This document shows positions 16,344 to 24,064 of a stretch of 36,952 nt of DNA, piece after piece. The notes beneath the pieces were generated by a model that was not told the origin of the DNA, made no database searches, and worked only from the letters and a program-made list of their open reading frames with translations. Source of the stretch: Rubrivivax sp. (GTDB lineage: Bacteria; Pseudomonadota; Gammaproteobacteria; Burkholderiales; Burkholderiaceae_C). Location of the stretch: assembly GCA_016790435.1 (NCBI GenBank), contig JAEUPE010000162.1:1-36952 (forward strand). The letters are read 5' to 3'. Numbering within the stretch: position 1 is the first letter of the stretch; each line of letters opens with the position of its first letter. A program made the position numbers and the translations under genes.

Positions 16344-17411
16344 ATGCCCGCCGCCCCTTCGCCACCGGTCACGCACGAGCTGCGCTTCGCGCATGTCGCC
16401 TCGGGGGCCCGCATCGCCTGGGCGCGCAGCGGCCGCGCCGGGGCGCACACGCTCGTGCGCGTGGCGCACTGGATGACGCATGTCGAGTTCGACCTGCGCT
16501 CGCCCCTCTGGCAGCCCTGGCTCGAGCGGCTCGGCCGGCCCTTCACGCTCGTGCGGTATGACGAACGCGGCTGCGGCTGCTCGGGCCGCGACGACCACGT
16601 GCCCGACCTGGAGACCGCCGTCGAGGAGCTGGACGCCGTGGTGCAGGCGCACGGCGCGCGCCCCGTGGCGTTGCTCGGCATCAGCGGTGCGGCGCCGCCG
16701 GCCATCGCCTACGCGGCGCGGTTCCCCGAGCGCGTGTCGCACCTCGTGCTGCTGGGCGGCTTCACGCACGGGCTGCGGCACCGCAACGTGCCGGCCGAGA
16801 CCCTCGCTTATCACGACGCCCAGGTGCGCCTCGTCGAAACCGGCTGGGGCCGCAACGACCCGGCCGTGCAGGAGTTCTTCACCAGCCGCTTCCTGCCCGA
16901 CGGCACACCGGAAGCCCGGGCCGCGCTCACCGAGCAGCAGCGCCTGAGCTGCGACGGGCAGCGCGCCGCCGCGCTCATGCGGGCGCGCGTGCTGCTGGAC
17001 GTGCGGCCGTTCGCGCCGCTCGTGCGCGCGCCGACGCTGGTGCTGCACTGTGCCGGCGACATGGCCGTGCCGGTGGCCATGGGGCACGAGATGGCGGCCG
17101 CCATCCCGGGCGCGCGCTTCGAGTCGCTGCCCTCGCGCAACCACCTTCCGCTGCCGCAGGAGCCGGCGTTCGAACGCCTTTGCGAGGCCATCACCGCGTT
17201 CGTCGCCCCCTCGCCCGCCGTGCCCGCGCTCACGGCACGCGAACGTGAACTCGCCGCGCTCGTCGGCCAGGGCCGGGACAACGCCCAGCTCGCCGCCCAC
17301 CTCGGCGTGGCCGAGAAGACGGTGCGCAACATGCTGAGCACGCTGTACGGCAAGCTGGGCGTGGAAGGCCGGCCCCAGGCCGTGGTGCGTGCCCGGGACC
17401 TCGGGCTCTGA
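16344..17411 (+). CDS. Alpha/beta hydrolase fused to a LuxR-type HTH
   Basis: 355 residues from ATG at 16344. An alpha/beta-hydrolase domain (about 12-285) has VRYDERGCGCSG (oxyanion-side loop), the nucleophile elbow LLGISGAAPP with Ser114, an acid near LHCAGDMAVP and a His in SRNHLPLP. A C-terminal GerE/LuxR HTH (about 292-355) has LTARERELAALVGQGRDN, LAAHLGVAEKTVRNMLS and LYGKLGV. The combination suggests a regulator whose hydrolase-like domain senses, and perhaps processes, an ester or lactone. The elbow is G-I-S-G-A instead of the canonical G-x-S-x-G, but the Ser/His pair is kept. An upstream in-frame start at 16266 would overlap cutA and is less likely. Confidence 0.88.
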   Translation: MPAAPSPPVTHELRFAHVASGARIAWARSGRAGAHTLVRVAHWMTHVEFDLRSPLWQPWLERLGRPFTLVRYDERGCGCSGRDDHVPDLETAVEELDAVVQAHGARPVALLGISGAAPPAIAYAARFPERVSHLVLLGGFTHGLRHRNVPAETLAYHDAQVRLVETGWGRNDPAVQEFFTSRFLPDGTPEARAALTEQQRLSCDGQRAAALMRARVLLDVRPFAPLVRAPTLVLHCAGDMAVPVAMGHEMAAAIPGARFESLPSRNHLPLPQEPAFERLCEAITAFVAPSPAVPALTARERELAALVGQGRDNAQLAAHLGVAEKTVRNMLSTLYGKLGVEGRPQAVVRARDLGL

Positions 17412-17515
17412 GAAGGCCGCATCCGGGACATCCGCCCCCTGGCCGCGGCCCGGGGCGCGAAGTTCAATGGCGCCTCCAGCCACCCACCACCCGCGCACGC
17501 GCGAAGGAGCCCCCG

Positions 17516-17830
17516 ATGATCAAGGTCAGTGTCATGTACCCCGAGCAGCCCGGCACGCGCTTCGACCACGCCTACTACCGCGAGCGCCACATGCCGCTGG
17601 TGAAGGCCCGCATGGGCGCGGCTTGCCGCCACTACACCGTCGACCAGGGCCTGGCCGGTGGCGCGCCCGGCGAACCGGCTCCCTTCGTGGCGGCCTGCCA
17701 CATCTTCTGCGACTCGGTCGAGGAGTTCCAGGCCGCTTTCGGCCCGCACGCGCAGGAGATCATGGCCGACATCCCCCACTACACGGACCGCGCGCCCGTG
17801 CTGCAGGTGAGCCAGGTCGTGGTGGGTTGA
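17516..17830 (+). CDS. EthD family protein
   Basis: 104 residues, a full-length single EthD domain (dimeric alpha/beta-barrel fold). Typical blocks: MIKVSVMYPEQPGTRFDHAY, YYRERHMPLVKARMG (the conserved Y-x-x-x-H-x-P-L), and the C-terminal FGPHAQEIMADIPHYT. EthD was named from the ether-degrading ethRABCD cluster; in most genomes its partners and activity are unknown. The GAAGGAG ribosome binding site lies about 8 nt before the ATG. It is convergent with the AraC-type gene; the 77-bp gap has no clear terminator. Confidence 0.92.
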   Translation: MIKVSVMYPEQPGTRFDHAYYRERHMPLVKARMGAACRHYTVDQGLAGGAPGEPAPFVAACHIFCDSVEEFQAAFGPHAQEIMADIPHYTDRAPVLQVSQVVVG

Positions 17831-17907
17831 ACCCCGAGGCGCAGGACCGCCTGCGCTCGATCAAGCCCGCATCGGCCTCGGCCGGCCCTGGTCGGCCGTG
17901 ATGGGGC

Positions 17908-18855
17908 TCAGATCGGTTCGCCTGCCGCCACCACCGGCAGCTGCAGGCACAGCTCGAAGTGCTCGTAGCCGTGCGCGAAGGGCTCGCCCACCCAGGCCTC
18001 GAAACAAGGCTGGTGGTCGGGCGCGTAGCCGCTCGTCGGCAACCAGGTGGTGAACAACCAATCGAGCGCGCGCATCTCGAGGTCCGCCGGGCCGGCGATG
18101 TCGAGCTCGGCCAGCGTCATCGGCGGCAACCGCGCCACGCTCACATCGCCGACCACCGCCGCGCCCTCGGGGATCTCGAGCCCGACGTCGTAGCGGCACA
18201 GGTCCAGCGGCACGATCTCCGGGTCGTCCCACTGGTAGCCCAGCCACTGCCCACCGGCCAGGCCGCGCGCGGCGGCCCACTCGACGAGGCGGCGCGCGGC
18301 CTGCGCCACGCCGTCACCGGCGTAAGGCTTGAACACACGCAGGTAGGCCACGCGCCGTGCTGGCACCTGGCGCAGCCGCACCACGAAGCCGTCCGGGTTC
18401 TGCCCGGGTGGCAGGCGCGCCAGCCGGTGCCGCTGGTCCTCGGGCATCAGCGCGCCGACCATCTGCTCGCGGCGCATGCGCCGGTGGGTCAGCACGTCGA
18501 ACGCGCTCGGCGGCACGCCGAACTGGCTGCGGAAGCTGCGCGAGAAGTCCGAGCTCGAGGCAAAGCCGCAGGCCAGCGCCACCTCGGTGAGCGACACCCC
18601 CTCCCGGTGCGACAGCAGGTGCAGCGCATGCTCCAGCCGCACACGCTTGACGAAGTCGTGCACTGTCTCGCCCACCAGCGCCTTGAAGATGCGGTGGAAG
18701 TGGTAGGGCGAGAAGTGCGCCGCACGCGCCACTTCGTCCAGCGGCAGCGGCTCGGCCAGGTGGCGCAGGACATGGTCGATGGCGCGGTTGATGCGCTCGA
18801 CATAGTCCGTGCCGGGGGCGGCGGCGATGTTCGCAAGATTTGGCACGTCGGCCAT
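17908..18855 (-). CDS. AraC-family regulator with GyrI-like effector domain
   Basis: 315 residues from ATG at 18855. An N-terminal double HTH (about 20-120) has INRAIDHVLRHLAEPLPLDE, HFSPYHFHRIFKALVGET and the second HTH VALACGFASSSDFSRSF followed by FGVPPSAF. The C-terminal GyrI-like/SOUL-type domain (about 155-312) has PARRVAYLRVFKPYAG, WLGYQWDDPEIV and FEAWVGEPFAHG. N-terminal HTH with C-terminal GyrI-like sensor is the SoxS/Rob-like domain order; members respond to small, often lipophilic compounds. It is divergent from the VOC gene with a 110-bp spacer, a likely control target. A 30-residue N-terminal extension is possible but lacks features. Confidence 0.92.
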   Translation of the reverse strand: MADVPNLANIAAAPGTDYVERINRAIDHVLRHLAEPLPLDEVARAAHFSPYHFHRIFKALVGETVHDFVKRVRLEHALHLLSHREGVSLTEVALACGFASSSDFSRSFRSQFGVPPSAFDVLTHRRMRREQMVGALMPEDQRHRLARLPPGQNPDGFVVRLRQVPARRVAYLRVFKPYAGDGVAQAARRLVEWAAARGLAGGQWLGYQWDDPEIVPLDLCRYDVGLEIPEGAAVVGDVSVARLPPMTLAELDIAGPADLEMRALDWLFTTWLPTSGYAPDHQPCFEAWVGEPFAHGYEHFELCLQLPVVAAGEPI

Positions 18856-18965
18856 CGCGAGGCCTCGTAACGTCCGGCCCGCCGCGGGCGGGGTCAAAAG
18901 CCCGGCGCGGCACGCTCGACCACCTCCACCGACCTCTCGACCCACCCAGCTGAAAAGGAAAAGCG

Positions 18966-19337
18966 ATGAACCTGGGCCCCTTCTCGTTGAGCCTCGCCGT
19001 CAAGGACCTGGCCGCCTCGCGCCGCTTCTACGAGGCAATCGGCTTCAAGCAGTACGCCGGCGACCCGGCGCACAACTACCTCATCCTGCGCAACGGCGCC
19101 GCCACCGTGGGCCTGTTCCAGGGCATGTTCGAGAAGAACATGCTGACCTTCAACCCGGGCTGGGATGCCGACTGCAAGAAGCTGCCCGACTTCACCGACG
19201 TGCGCGAGTTGCAGCGCCAGCTGCGCGCGCAAGGCATCGAGCCCGCGACGCCGGCCGACACGGCGACCACGGGGCCAGCCCACTTCGTGGTCATCGACCC
19301 CGACGGCAACCCGGTGCTCGTCGACCAGCACGTGTGA
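18966..19337 (+). CDS. VOC-superfamily (glyoxalase/bleomycin-resistance-like) protein
   Basis: 123 residues, one pair of beta-alpha-beta-beta-beta modules. FSLSLAVKDLAASRRFYEAIGF (6-27) is the classic VOC start, and HFVVIDPDGNPVLVDQHV is the matching end. Ligand positions are reduced: the N-terminal site has no His at the usual place, and Asp/His near the C-terminus remain. It could be a metal-dependent enzyme or only a binding protein. A clear AAAAGGA ribosome binding site lies 6 nt before the ATG. The divergent AraC/GyrI-like gene is its probable regulator. Confidence 0.9.
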   Translation: MNLGPFSLSLAVKDLAASRRFYEAIGFKQYAGDPAHNYLILRNGAATVGLFQGMFEKNMLTFNPGWDADCKKLPDFTDVRELQRQLRAQGIEPATPADTATTGPAHFVVIDPDGNPVLVDQHV

Positions 19338-19354
19338 AGGGGTCCACGGGTAAT

Positions 19355-19400
19355 AGGGGCACAAGGGGGCAAAGAGGGCAAAAGGGGCAAAGGGGGCAAA
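19355..19400 (+). repeat. G-rich GGGGCAAA repeat upstream of msrB (possible G-quadruplex)
   Basis: Five G-runs of 4, 5, 3, 4 and 5 (starting 19356, 19365, 19376, 19384, 19392) are separated by CACAA or CAAA-type loops of 4-6 nt, repeating a GGGGCAAA-like unit. This meets the usual intramolecular G-quadruplex pattern on the plus (non-template) strand, 82 bp before msrB. The remaining spacer 19338-19482 shows no gene. Confidence 0.7.
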
Positions 19401-19482
19401 GCGCGGCGGCGCTGAAAGAATGCGGCCCCGCATCCGACAGATGCGCAGGCCAGCCAACCCGGGCCTCCGCCCGCCCCGCACC

Positions 19483-20022
19483 ATGAACGCGCCCCTAGCC
19501 GCCCGCCGCCTTCCCACCCACGCCGCAGCCGCGCCGGGCCGCCGCCGCTGCGTCGCCGCGCTCTTCAGCACGCTTCTGGGCGGGGTGGGCGCGGCCCTGC
19601 CCGCGCGTGCCGCCTCCACCCCCACGCGCGCCGACAAGCTCGTGCTCGCCGACGCCGAGTGGAAGCGCCGCCTGAACCCGGCGCAGTACCGCGTGCTGCG
19701 CGACGAAGGCACCGAGCCCGCCGGCAGCAGCCCGCTCGACCGCGAGAAGCGCCGCGGCACCTTCCACTGCGCCGGCTGCGACCTGCCGCTCTTCAGCTCC
19801 GACATGAAGTACGACAGCGGGACCGGCTGGCCGAGCTTCTTCTCGACGCTGCCCGACGCCGTGGGCACCAAGACCGACTACAAGCTGATCCTGCCGCGCA
19901 CCGAGTACCACTGCGCGCGCTGCGGCGGCCACCAGGGCCATGTCTTCGGCGACGGCCCGCGGCCCACCGGCAAGCGATACTGCAACAACGGCATCGCCTT
20001 GCGATTCCAGGAGGCCGCATGA
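19483..20022 (+). CDS. msrB: Exported methionine-R-sulfoxide reductase MsrB
   Basis: 179 residues from ATG at 19483. Residues 1-44 form an export signal with an Arg cluster (GRRRCVAALFSTLL) and an ALPARAAS cleavage zone, possibly Tat-like. The catalytic domain (about 55-175) has the two zinc CxxC pairs (Cys96/99 and Cys144/147), the substrate loop DSGTGWPSFF (111-120), and the catalytic Cys167 in KRYCNNGIAL. MsrB reduces the R epimer of methionine sulfoxide in proteins. The stop overlaps msrA by 4 nt (ATGA), so the two are coupled. Periplasmic placement of both enzymes suggests repair of oxidised envelope proteins. Confidence 0.95.
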   Translation: MNAPLAARRLPTHAAAAPGRRRCVAALFSTLLGGVGAALPARAASTPTRADKLVLADAEWKRRLNPAQYRVLRDEGTEPAGSSPLDREKRRGTFHCAGCDLPLFSSDMKYDSGTGWPSFFSTLPDAVGTKTDYKLILPRTEYHCARCGGHQGHVFGDGPRPTGKRYCNNGIALRFQEAA

Positions 20023-20687
20023 ACACGTTCCGCCGCATCACCCTGGGCGCCGCCGCCGGCTTGGCGCTGCTCGCCGGCCTCGCCGCGATGACCGGCCGCT
20101 CCGAGGCTCAGGCGCCGGCACCTGGCCCCGCCCAGGCCGGGGCCAAGCCCGGGGCCGTGACCGAAACCGCCATCTTCGCCGGCGGCTGCTTCTGGTGCGT
20201 GGAGTCCGACTTCGACAAGGTCCCGGGCGTGCTCTCCACCACCTCGGGCTACACCGGTGGCAAGGTGCCCAACCCCACCTACCAGCAGGTGTCTGCCGAC
20301 ATCACCGGCCACGCCGAGGTGGTACAGATCGTCTTCGACCCTACGCGCGTGAGCTATGCGCAACTGGTGGAGAAGTTCTGGCGCACCATCGACCCGACCG
20401 TGCGCGACCGCCAGTTCTGCGATGTCGGCACGCCCTACCGCACCGCCATCTTCGCCACCAGCGACGCCCAGTTCGCCACCGCCCGCGCCTCGCTCGCGGC
20501 GCTGGAGAAGAGCAAGCCCTTCAAGGACCCCATCGTCACGCCGGTCGAACGCGCGAGCACGTTCTACCCCGCCGAGGAGTACCACCAGGACTACTACAAG
20601 AAGAACCCGGTGCGCTACAACTACTACCGCACCAGCTGCGGCCGCGACGCGCGGCTCAAGCAGCTGTGGGGCAGCGCCGCGCCCTGA
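20019..20687 (+). CDS. msrA: Exported methionine-S-sulfoxide reductase MsrA
   Basis: 222 residues. A hydrophobic signal (1-31, ending RSEAQA) and a Pro/Ala linker lead to the MsrA domain with the catalytic GCFWC (Cys57) in IFAGGCFWCVE. Other family blocks are GYTGGKVPNPTYQQVS, GHAEVVQIVFDP, FWRTIDPT, VGTPYRTAIF and FYPAEEYHQDYY. The resolving Cys is probably that in YRTSCGRD near the C-terminus. It reduces the S epimer of methionine sulfoxide. It starts inside the msrB stop (ATGA) and completes the msrBA unit. Its end is 39 nt from the trx fragment. Confidence 0.96.
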   Translation: MNTFRRITLGAAAGLALLAGLAAMTGRSEAQAPAPGPAQAGAKPGAVTETAIFAGGCFWCVESDFDKVPGVLSTTSGYTGGKVPNPTYQQVSADITGHAEVVQIVFDPTRVSYAQLVEKFWRTIDPTVRDRQFCDVGTPYRTAIFATSDAQFATARASLAALEKSKPFKDPIVTPVERASTFYPAEEYHQDYYKKNPVRYNYYRTSCGRDARLKQLWGSAAP

Positions 20688-20702
20688 CGGCGCTCAGGTC
20701 GG

Positions 20703-20876
20703 TCATTTGGACATCCCCGCGGCCATTCACACGGCCGCGGGCGAAATCCGCCGCAGGCCCTCGGTGACCTCCGCCGCGGCAGGTGGGCGCACGGCGCGCG
20801 CCACCTCGACGCCGTCGCGCAGGAAGACGAGCTTCGGCCACAGCTTCACGCGGAACGAGCGGCCGCGCGGCTGACC
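20703..20876. repeat. Left direct repeat flanking the catabolic cassette
   Basis: This 174-bp stretch matches 26633-26818 in the same orientation with about nine substitutions by eye and one 12-bp gap, roughly 95% identity. It covers the last 49 codons of a thioredoxin-like gene plus 24 bp beyond its stop. The two copies bracket the six-gene cassette. Confidence 0.9.
20727..20876 (-). pseudogene. Detached 3' fragment of a thioredoxin-like gene
   Basis: On the minus strand this codes for GQPRGRSFRVKLWPKLVFLR and on to RRISPAAV and a TGA stop. It is nearly identical to the C-terminal 49 residues of the intact gene at 26669-27010. The active-site half (CGHC) and start are missing; homology stops abruptly at 20876. 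The frame is still open with only a few substitutions (for example T to K in the LWPTLVF motif), so the copy event is not ancient. It lacks an obvious start and is presumably not expressed. Confidence 0.88.
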
Positions 20877-20903
20877 GGGTGGGGTTTTTCCGGGCTTCCG
20901 GCA

Positions 20904-20935
20904 GATTGTTAACAATCGCATGATTGACATCATGC
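20904..20935 (+). promoter_or_regulatory. Palindromic candidate operator at the head of the catabolic cassette
   Basis: GATTGTTAACAATC (20904-20917) is a perfect 14-bp palindrome, the most AT-rich spot in the neighbourhood. It contains GT-TA-AC, in line with the GT/AC-centred operators of GntR regulators. Next to it GCATGAT (20918-20924) and ATCATGC (20929-20935) form a second inverted repeat across TGAC that contains both candidate ATG starts of the first gene. Autoregulation by the GntR protein of gene two is likely (inference). Confidence 0.65.
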
Positions 20936-21147
20936 ACACGCTCTACTCCGATGTCACCGGCACCGTCTGGAAGATCGAGGCCCCGGTAGGCACTCTCGTG
21001 GCCGAAGGCGACACGATCGTGATCGTCGAGTCGATGAAGATGGAGATTCCGGTCTGCGCGCCTTGCCCCGGGGTCGTGAAGGAGATCCACGTCGCCGAGG
21101 GTGATCCCATCGCCGAGGGGCAGGCTGCGGCGGTGGTGGGCGGATGA
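20920..21147 (+). CDS. Stand-alone biotin carboxyl carrier protein
   Basis: 75 residues, a single biotinyl/lipoyl domain. TGTVWKIEAPVGTLVAEGD and IVIVESMKMEIPV carry the biotinylation motif E-S-M-K-M with Lys40; PGVVKEIHVAEGDPI is the symmetric half. The M-K-M context indicates biotin, not lipoate. It would shuttle a carboxyl group for the carboxyltransferase at 24061-25623. ATG at 20932 (four codons later) is an alternative start; both lie in a small inverted repeat. The stop overlaps the GntR gene by 4 nt. No biotin carboxylase gene is adjacent. Confidence 0.93.
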   Translation: MIDIMHTLYSDVTGTVWKIEAPVGTLVAEGDTIVIVESMKMEIPVCAPCPGVVKEIHVAEGDPIAEGQAAAVVGG

Positions 21148-21884
21148 AGCCGATCGAGGCCGATCCGGCCCTCTTCGCGCGCTGGGAGGGTGCGGTCGCA
21201 TTTCGCCTCTTCGGCGACGCGGCCGTGCCCACGCTCACCGTGCCCGAACAGATCGCGGCCCGCATCGGTGACCGCATCCTCGACGGCCGCCTGCCGCCTG
21301 GGGCGCCCATCGGCGAGCAGGAGGCGGCCGACGAGTTCCAGGTCAGCCGCGGGCCCGTGAGGGAGGCCATCCGCATCCTCGAACGCGAGGGCCTGGCCAC
21401 GATCCTGGCGCGACGTGGCGCCATCGTCACCGCGCTGTCGGCCGACGAACTGCGCGAGATCTTCGAGATCCGCGTGGCACTCTTCGACACGGTGGCCCGC
21501 ACTGTGGCCGCCAGCAGGCCGCCCGAGCTGATCGCCGTGCTGCGCTCGGGGGTTGCGCGCCTGGAGGCGCTGGCCGAAGGCGCGGCCGACGGCGACGCCT
21601 ACGCCGAGACCACCTACCGCCTGCTCATCATCACGGCGCGCTTCTGCGGCAACCAGCGCCTGCAGCGCATGCTGGCGGCGCTCTCGCTGCAGACCCTGCG
21701 CTACAGCAAGCTCGGCCTGCAGGCGGCGGATCGGCGCAAACGCTCGGCCAAGCTGTGGCGGCAGGCACTCACGGCCCTGGAGCGAGGCGACGCCGAGAGG
21801 CTGATCGTGCTCTCGCGGCAACGCATCGCCGAGTCCGGCGAGGAGGCCGCGCGTCGCCTCGCGACATCGGGAGCCCGGCGATGA
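21144..21884 (+). CDS. GntR-family (FCD-type) transcriptional regulator
   Basis: 246 residues. The winged HTH (about 32-96) has VPEQIAARIGDRILDGRLPPG, IGEQEAADEFQVSRGPVREA and IRILEREGLATILARRGA. The all-helical FCD effector domain (about 100-235) begins LSADELREIFEIRVALFD. A 30-residue leader before the HTH is unusual. FCD regulators respond to organic acids, usually the pathway substrate. Encoded second in the cassette and overlapping both neighbours by 4 nt, it is expected to control its own operon through the palindrome at 20904-20917. Confidence 0.93.
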   Translation: MKPIEADPALFARWEGAVAFRLFGDAAVPTLTVPEQIAARIGDRILDGRLPPGAPIGEQEAADEFQVSRGPVREAIRILEREGLATILARRGAIVTALSADELREIFEIRVALFDTVARTVAASRPPELIAVLRSGVARLEALAEGAADGDAYAETTYRLLIITARFCGNQRLQRMLAALSLQTLRYSKLGLQAADRRKRSAKLWRQALTALERGDAERLIVLSRQRIAESGEEAARRLATSGARR

Positions 21885-23059
21885 GCCCACCGCGAAGCGC
21901 CGTTGGCCCGCTCGAGGGCCTGAAGGTGATCGAGATCGCCAGCACCATTGCCGGCCCGGCCTGCGCAAGGCTGTTGGCCGACTTCGGCGCCGATGTGATC
22001 AAGATCGAGCCGCCCGAAGGCGACCCGGTGCGTCAGATGGGGCGGCATGTCGGCGATGTCTCGCTCTACGCGGCGAGCATCCTGCGCAACAAGCGCTCGG
22101 TGGTACTGGACCTGAAGAGCGCCGAGGACCGCGAGGTCGCGCACGCGCTCATCGCCCGGGCCGACATCCTGGTCGAGAACTTCCGCCCCGGGGTCATGGA
22201 GCGCCTGGGCTTCGGCTACGACGCGCTGTCGAAGGTCAACCCCGGCCTCGTCATGGTGCGCATCAGCGGTTACGGCCAGACCGGCCCGTACGCCCAGCGC
22301 CCCGGGTACGGCGCCATCTGCGAGGCCGTGGGCGGCGTGCGCCACCTCACCGGCGACCCCGACCGCCCCCCGGCGCGTGTGGCGCTGGCGACCACCGACT
22401 ACCTCACCGCCAGCTACGCCGCCTTTGGTGCCATGGCGGCGGTGCACGAGCGCGTGCGCTCGGGCCTGGGGCAGGTGGTCGACGTGGCGTTGTACGAGAC
22501 GGCGTTCACGCAGCTCGAGCCCGTGGTGCCGGCCTACGAGAAGCTGGGCATCGTGCCCACGCGCGAGGGCCCCAACCTGCCCTCGATGGCACCGAACAGC
22601 CTGTACCCCACGCGCGACGGTGGCTACGTGCTGATCGCGGCCAACAGCAACCCCACCTACGAGCGCTTGGTCAACCTGATGCAGCAGCCCGAGCTGCTGT
22701 CCGACCCACGCTTCGCCACCATCCGCAGCCGCGGCGAGAAGCCCCACATGAAGGCGCTCGATGCCATCGTTGCGGCCTGGACTTCACGCTTCGAGGGCAG
22801 CGTGCTCGAGGCAATGCTGCAGCAGGCCGAAGTGCCTTCGTCGCGCGTCTACACGATTGCCGACATCTACCAGGATCCGCAGTTCGCCGCGCGCGCCATG
22901 CTGCAACGCGTGCCGCACGCGACGCTCGGCCACACCACGCAAGCCGGCGTCGTGCCGCGGTTCTCGGCCACGCCCGGTCGCATCCGCCACGGTGGGCCCG
23001 AAGTCGGCGCCGACACCGAGGCCGTCCGCCGCGAAGCCCTCGCTCCCAAGGAGACCTGA
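21881..23059 (+). CDS. Type III CoA-transferase (CaiB/BaiF family)
   Basis: 392 residues from ATG at 21881, the usual size. [20 protein letters not shown] starts the N-terminal fold; [18 protein letters not shown] and [20 protein letters not shown] are classic family blocks, with [17 protein letters not shown] after them. Asp173 in [14 protein letters not shown] is at the place of the catalytic aspartate that forms the acyl-anhydride. The enzyme moves CoA between carboxylic acids, for example from succinyl-CoA to a substrate. In this operon it most likely activates the imported acid. A 3-nt gap separates it from the next gene. Confidence 0.95.
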   Translation: MSPPRSAVGPLEGLKVIEIASTIAGPACARLLADFGADVIKIEPPEGDPVRQMGRHVGDVSLYAASILRNKRSVVLDLKSAEDREVAHALIARADILVENFRPGVMERLGFGYDALSKVNPGLVMVRISGYGQTGPYAQRPGYGAICEAVGGVRHLTGDPDRPPARVALATTDYLTASYAAFGAMAAVHERVRSGLGQVVDVALYETAFTQLEPVVPAYEKLGIVPTREGPNLPSMAPNSLYPTRDGGYVLIAANSNPTYERLVNLMQQPELLSDPRFATIRSRGEKPHMKALDAIVAAWTSRFEGSVLEAMLQQAEVPSSRVYTIADIYQDPQFAARAMLQRVPHATLGHTTQAGVVPRFSATPGRIRHGGPEVGADTEAVRREALAPKET

Positions 23060-23062
23060 CCA

Positions 23063-24064
23063 ATGAAAATCTCGCTTTGCCGCGCCGCGGCAAGCCTTTG
23101 CGTTGCCGCGGCGTTCGTGGTCGGCGCGGCCGCACATGCCCAGACCGGTGCCTGGCAGCCCGCCGAGCGCATCACCTACCTGATCGGCGTCGCGCCCGGA
23201 GGGACGGTCGATCTCTACGCGCGCGGCACCAAGGACCAGCTCGAAGCCCTCAAGCTCGTGCATGGCCAGACTGTGCTGCCCGAGAACAAGGTCGGCGCCG
23301 GTGGCGCCCTTGCGCTGCAGGCGCTGGCGCAGAACGCGGGCAACGGGCACTGGCTCGCCACCTTCCACACCGGCGCGATCGCGGGGGCCGTCACTGGCCT
23401 CATCAAGGCCGACGTGCGGCAGTTCCCACCCGTGGCCATGATGGTCGAGGAGACAGCGGTCGTCGCCGTGCGAGCCGACTCGCCGATCAAGACCGTCGCC
23501 GATCTCGTCGCCGCGCTGAAGGCCGATCCGGCGGCGCAGAAGATCGCTGTCGCGCCGGCACTCGGCCAGAACACGCACCTGGCGATTGCCAAGCCGCTGA
23601 AGGTGGCGGGCGTGGCCATCGACAAGCTCACGATCGCGCCGTTCCGCTCGTCGGGCGAGTCGGTGAACGCGCTGCTCGGCGGCCACGTCGACGTCGTGTC
23701 GGCGACGGCGCCGGTGGTGGTGCCGCACGTGCTGGCCGGCAAGCTTCGCATCGTGGCCAGTGCCGCGCCCGAACGAGGCACCGGGCCGCTGGCCGACGTG
23801 AAGACGTGGCGCGAGCAAGGCGTTGCCGCGGACTACGTTTCCTACAACGGGGTGATGCTGGCGCCCAAGGCCACGCCGGAACAGCAGCGCTTCTGGGAGG
23901 CCGCCCTGCAGCGCGTGGCGCAGAGCCCGGAGTGGATCGCCCTGGTGCAGAAGTCGGGCAACCGGCCGATCTTCCGCGGTCGCGACGAGTCGCTGAAGTA
24001 CTTCGAGGCGGAGTGGAAGGCCACGACCGACCTTGCCAACGAGCTCGGACTGGCCGCCAAATGA
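23063..24064 (+). CDS. TTT-family solute-binding protein, first cassette copy
   Basis: 333 residues. Signal peptide 1-26 (FVVGAAAHAQ); the mature domain starts WQPAERITYLIGVAPGGTVD, a Bug-type ligand loop with the usual VPxxxGG changed to VAPGG. The second loop is NKVGAGGALALQAL. It is a paralogue of the product of 25620-26606: both share AIAKPLKVAGV, a run of about 27 identical DNA bases around that motif, and a similar LLGGHxDVVSA block. No TctA/TctB subunits are encoded in the cassette, so it must use membrane subunits encoded elsewhere, perhaps those at 9703-11794. Its stop overlaps the next gene by 4 nt. Confidence 0.9.
   Translation: MKISLCRAAASLCVAAAFVVGAAAHAQTGAWQPAERITYLIGVAPGGTVDLYARGTKDQLEALKLVHGQTVLPENKVGAGGALALQALAQNAGNGHWLATFHTGAIAGAVTGLIKADVRQFPPVAMMVEETAVVAVRADSPIKTVADLVAALKADPAAQKIAVAPALGQNTHLAIAKPLKVAGVAIDKLTIAPFRSSGESVNALLGGHVDVVSATAPVVVPHVLAGKLRIVASAAPERGTGPLADVKTWREQGVAADYVSYNGVMLAPKATPEQQRFWEAALQRVAQSPEWIALVQKSGNRPIFRGRDESLKYFEAEWKATTDLANELGLAAK

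Noticed and set aside
17831-17907. Possible terminator between the convergent EthD and AraC-type genes
   Set aside because: Only short, imperfect GGCC-type complementarity and no T-run.
19337-19486. Collagen-like Gly-x-y peptide (GNRGTRGQRGQKGQRGQ) readable through the G-rich repeat
   Set aside because: It is a by-product of the GGGGCAAA repeat in a frame with no own start or ribosome binding site; the repeat is intergenic.
23077-24060. Frame extending the carboxyltransferase upstream by over 300 codons
   Set aside because: The upstream part is an out-of-frame shadow of the binding-protein gene; the ATG at 24061 overlapping the previous stop fits the operon's coupling pattern.
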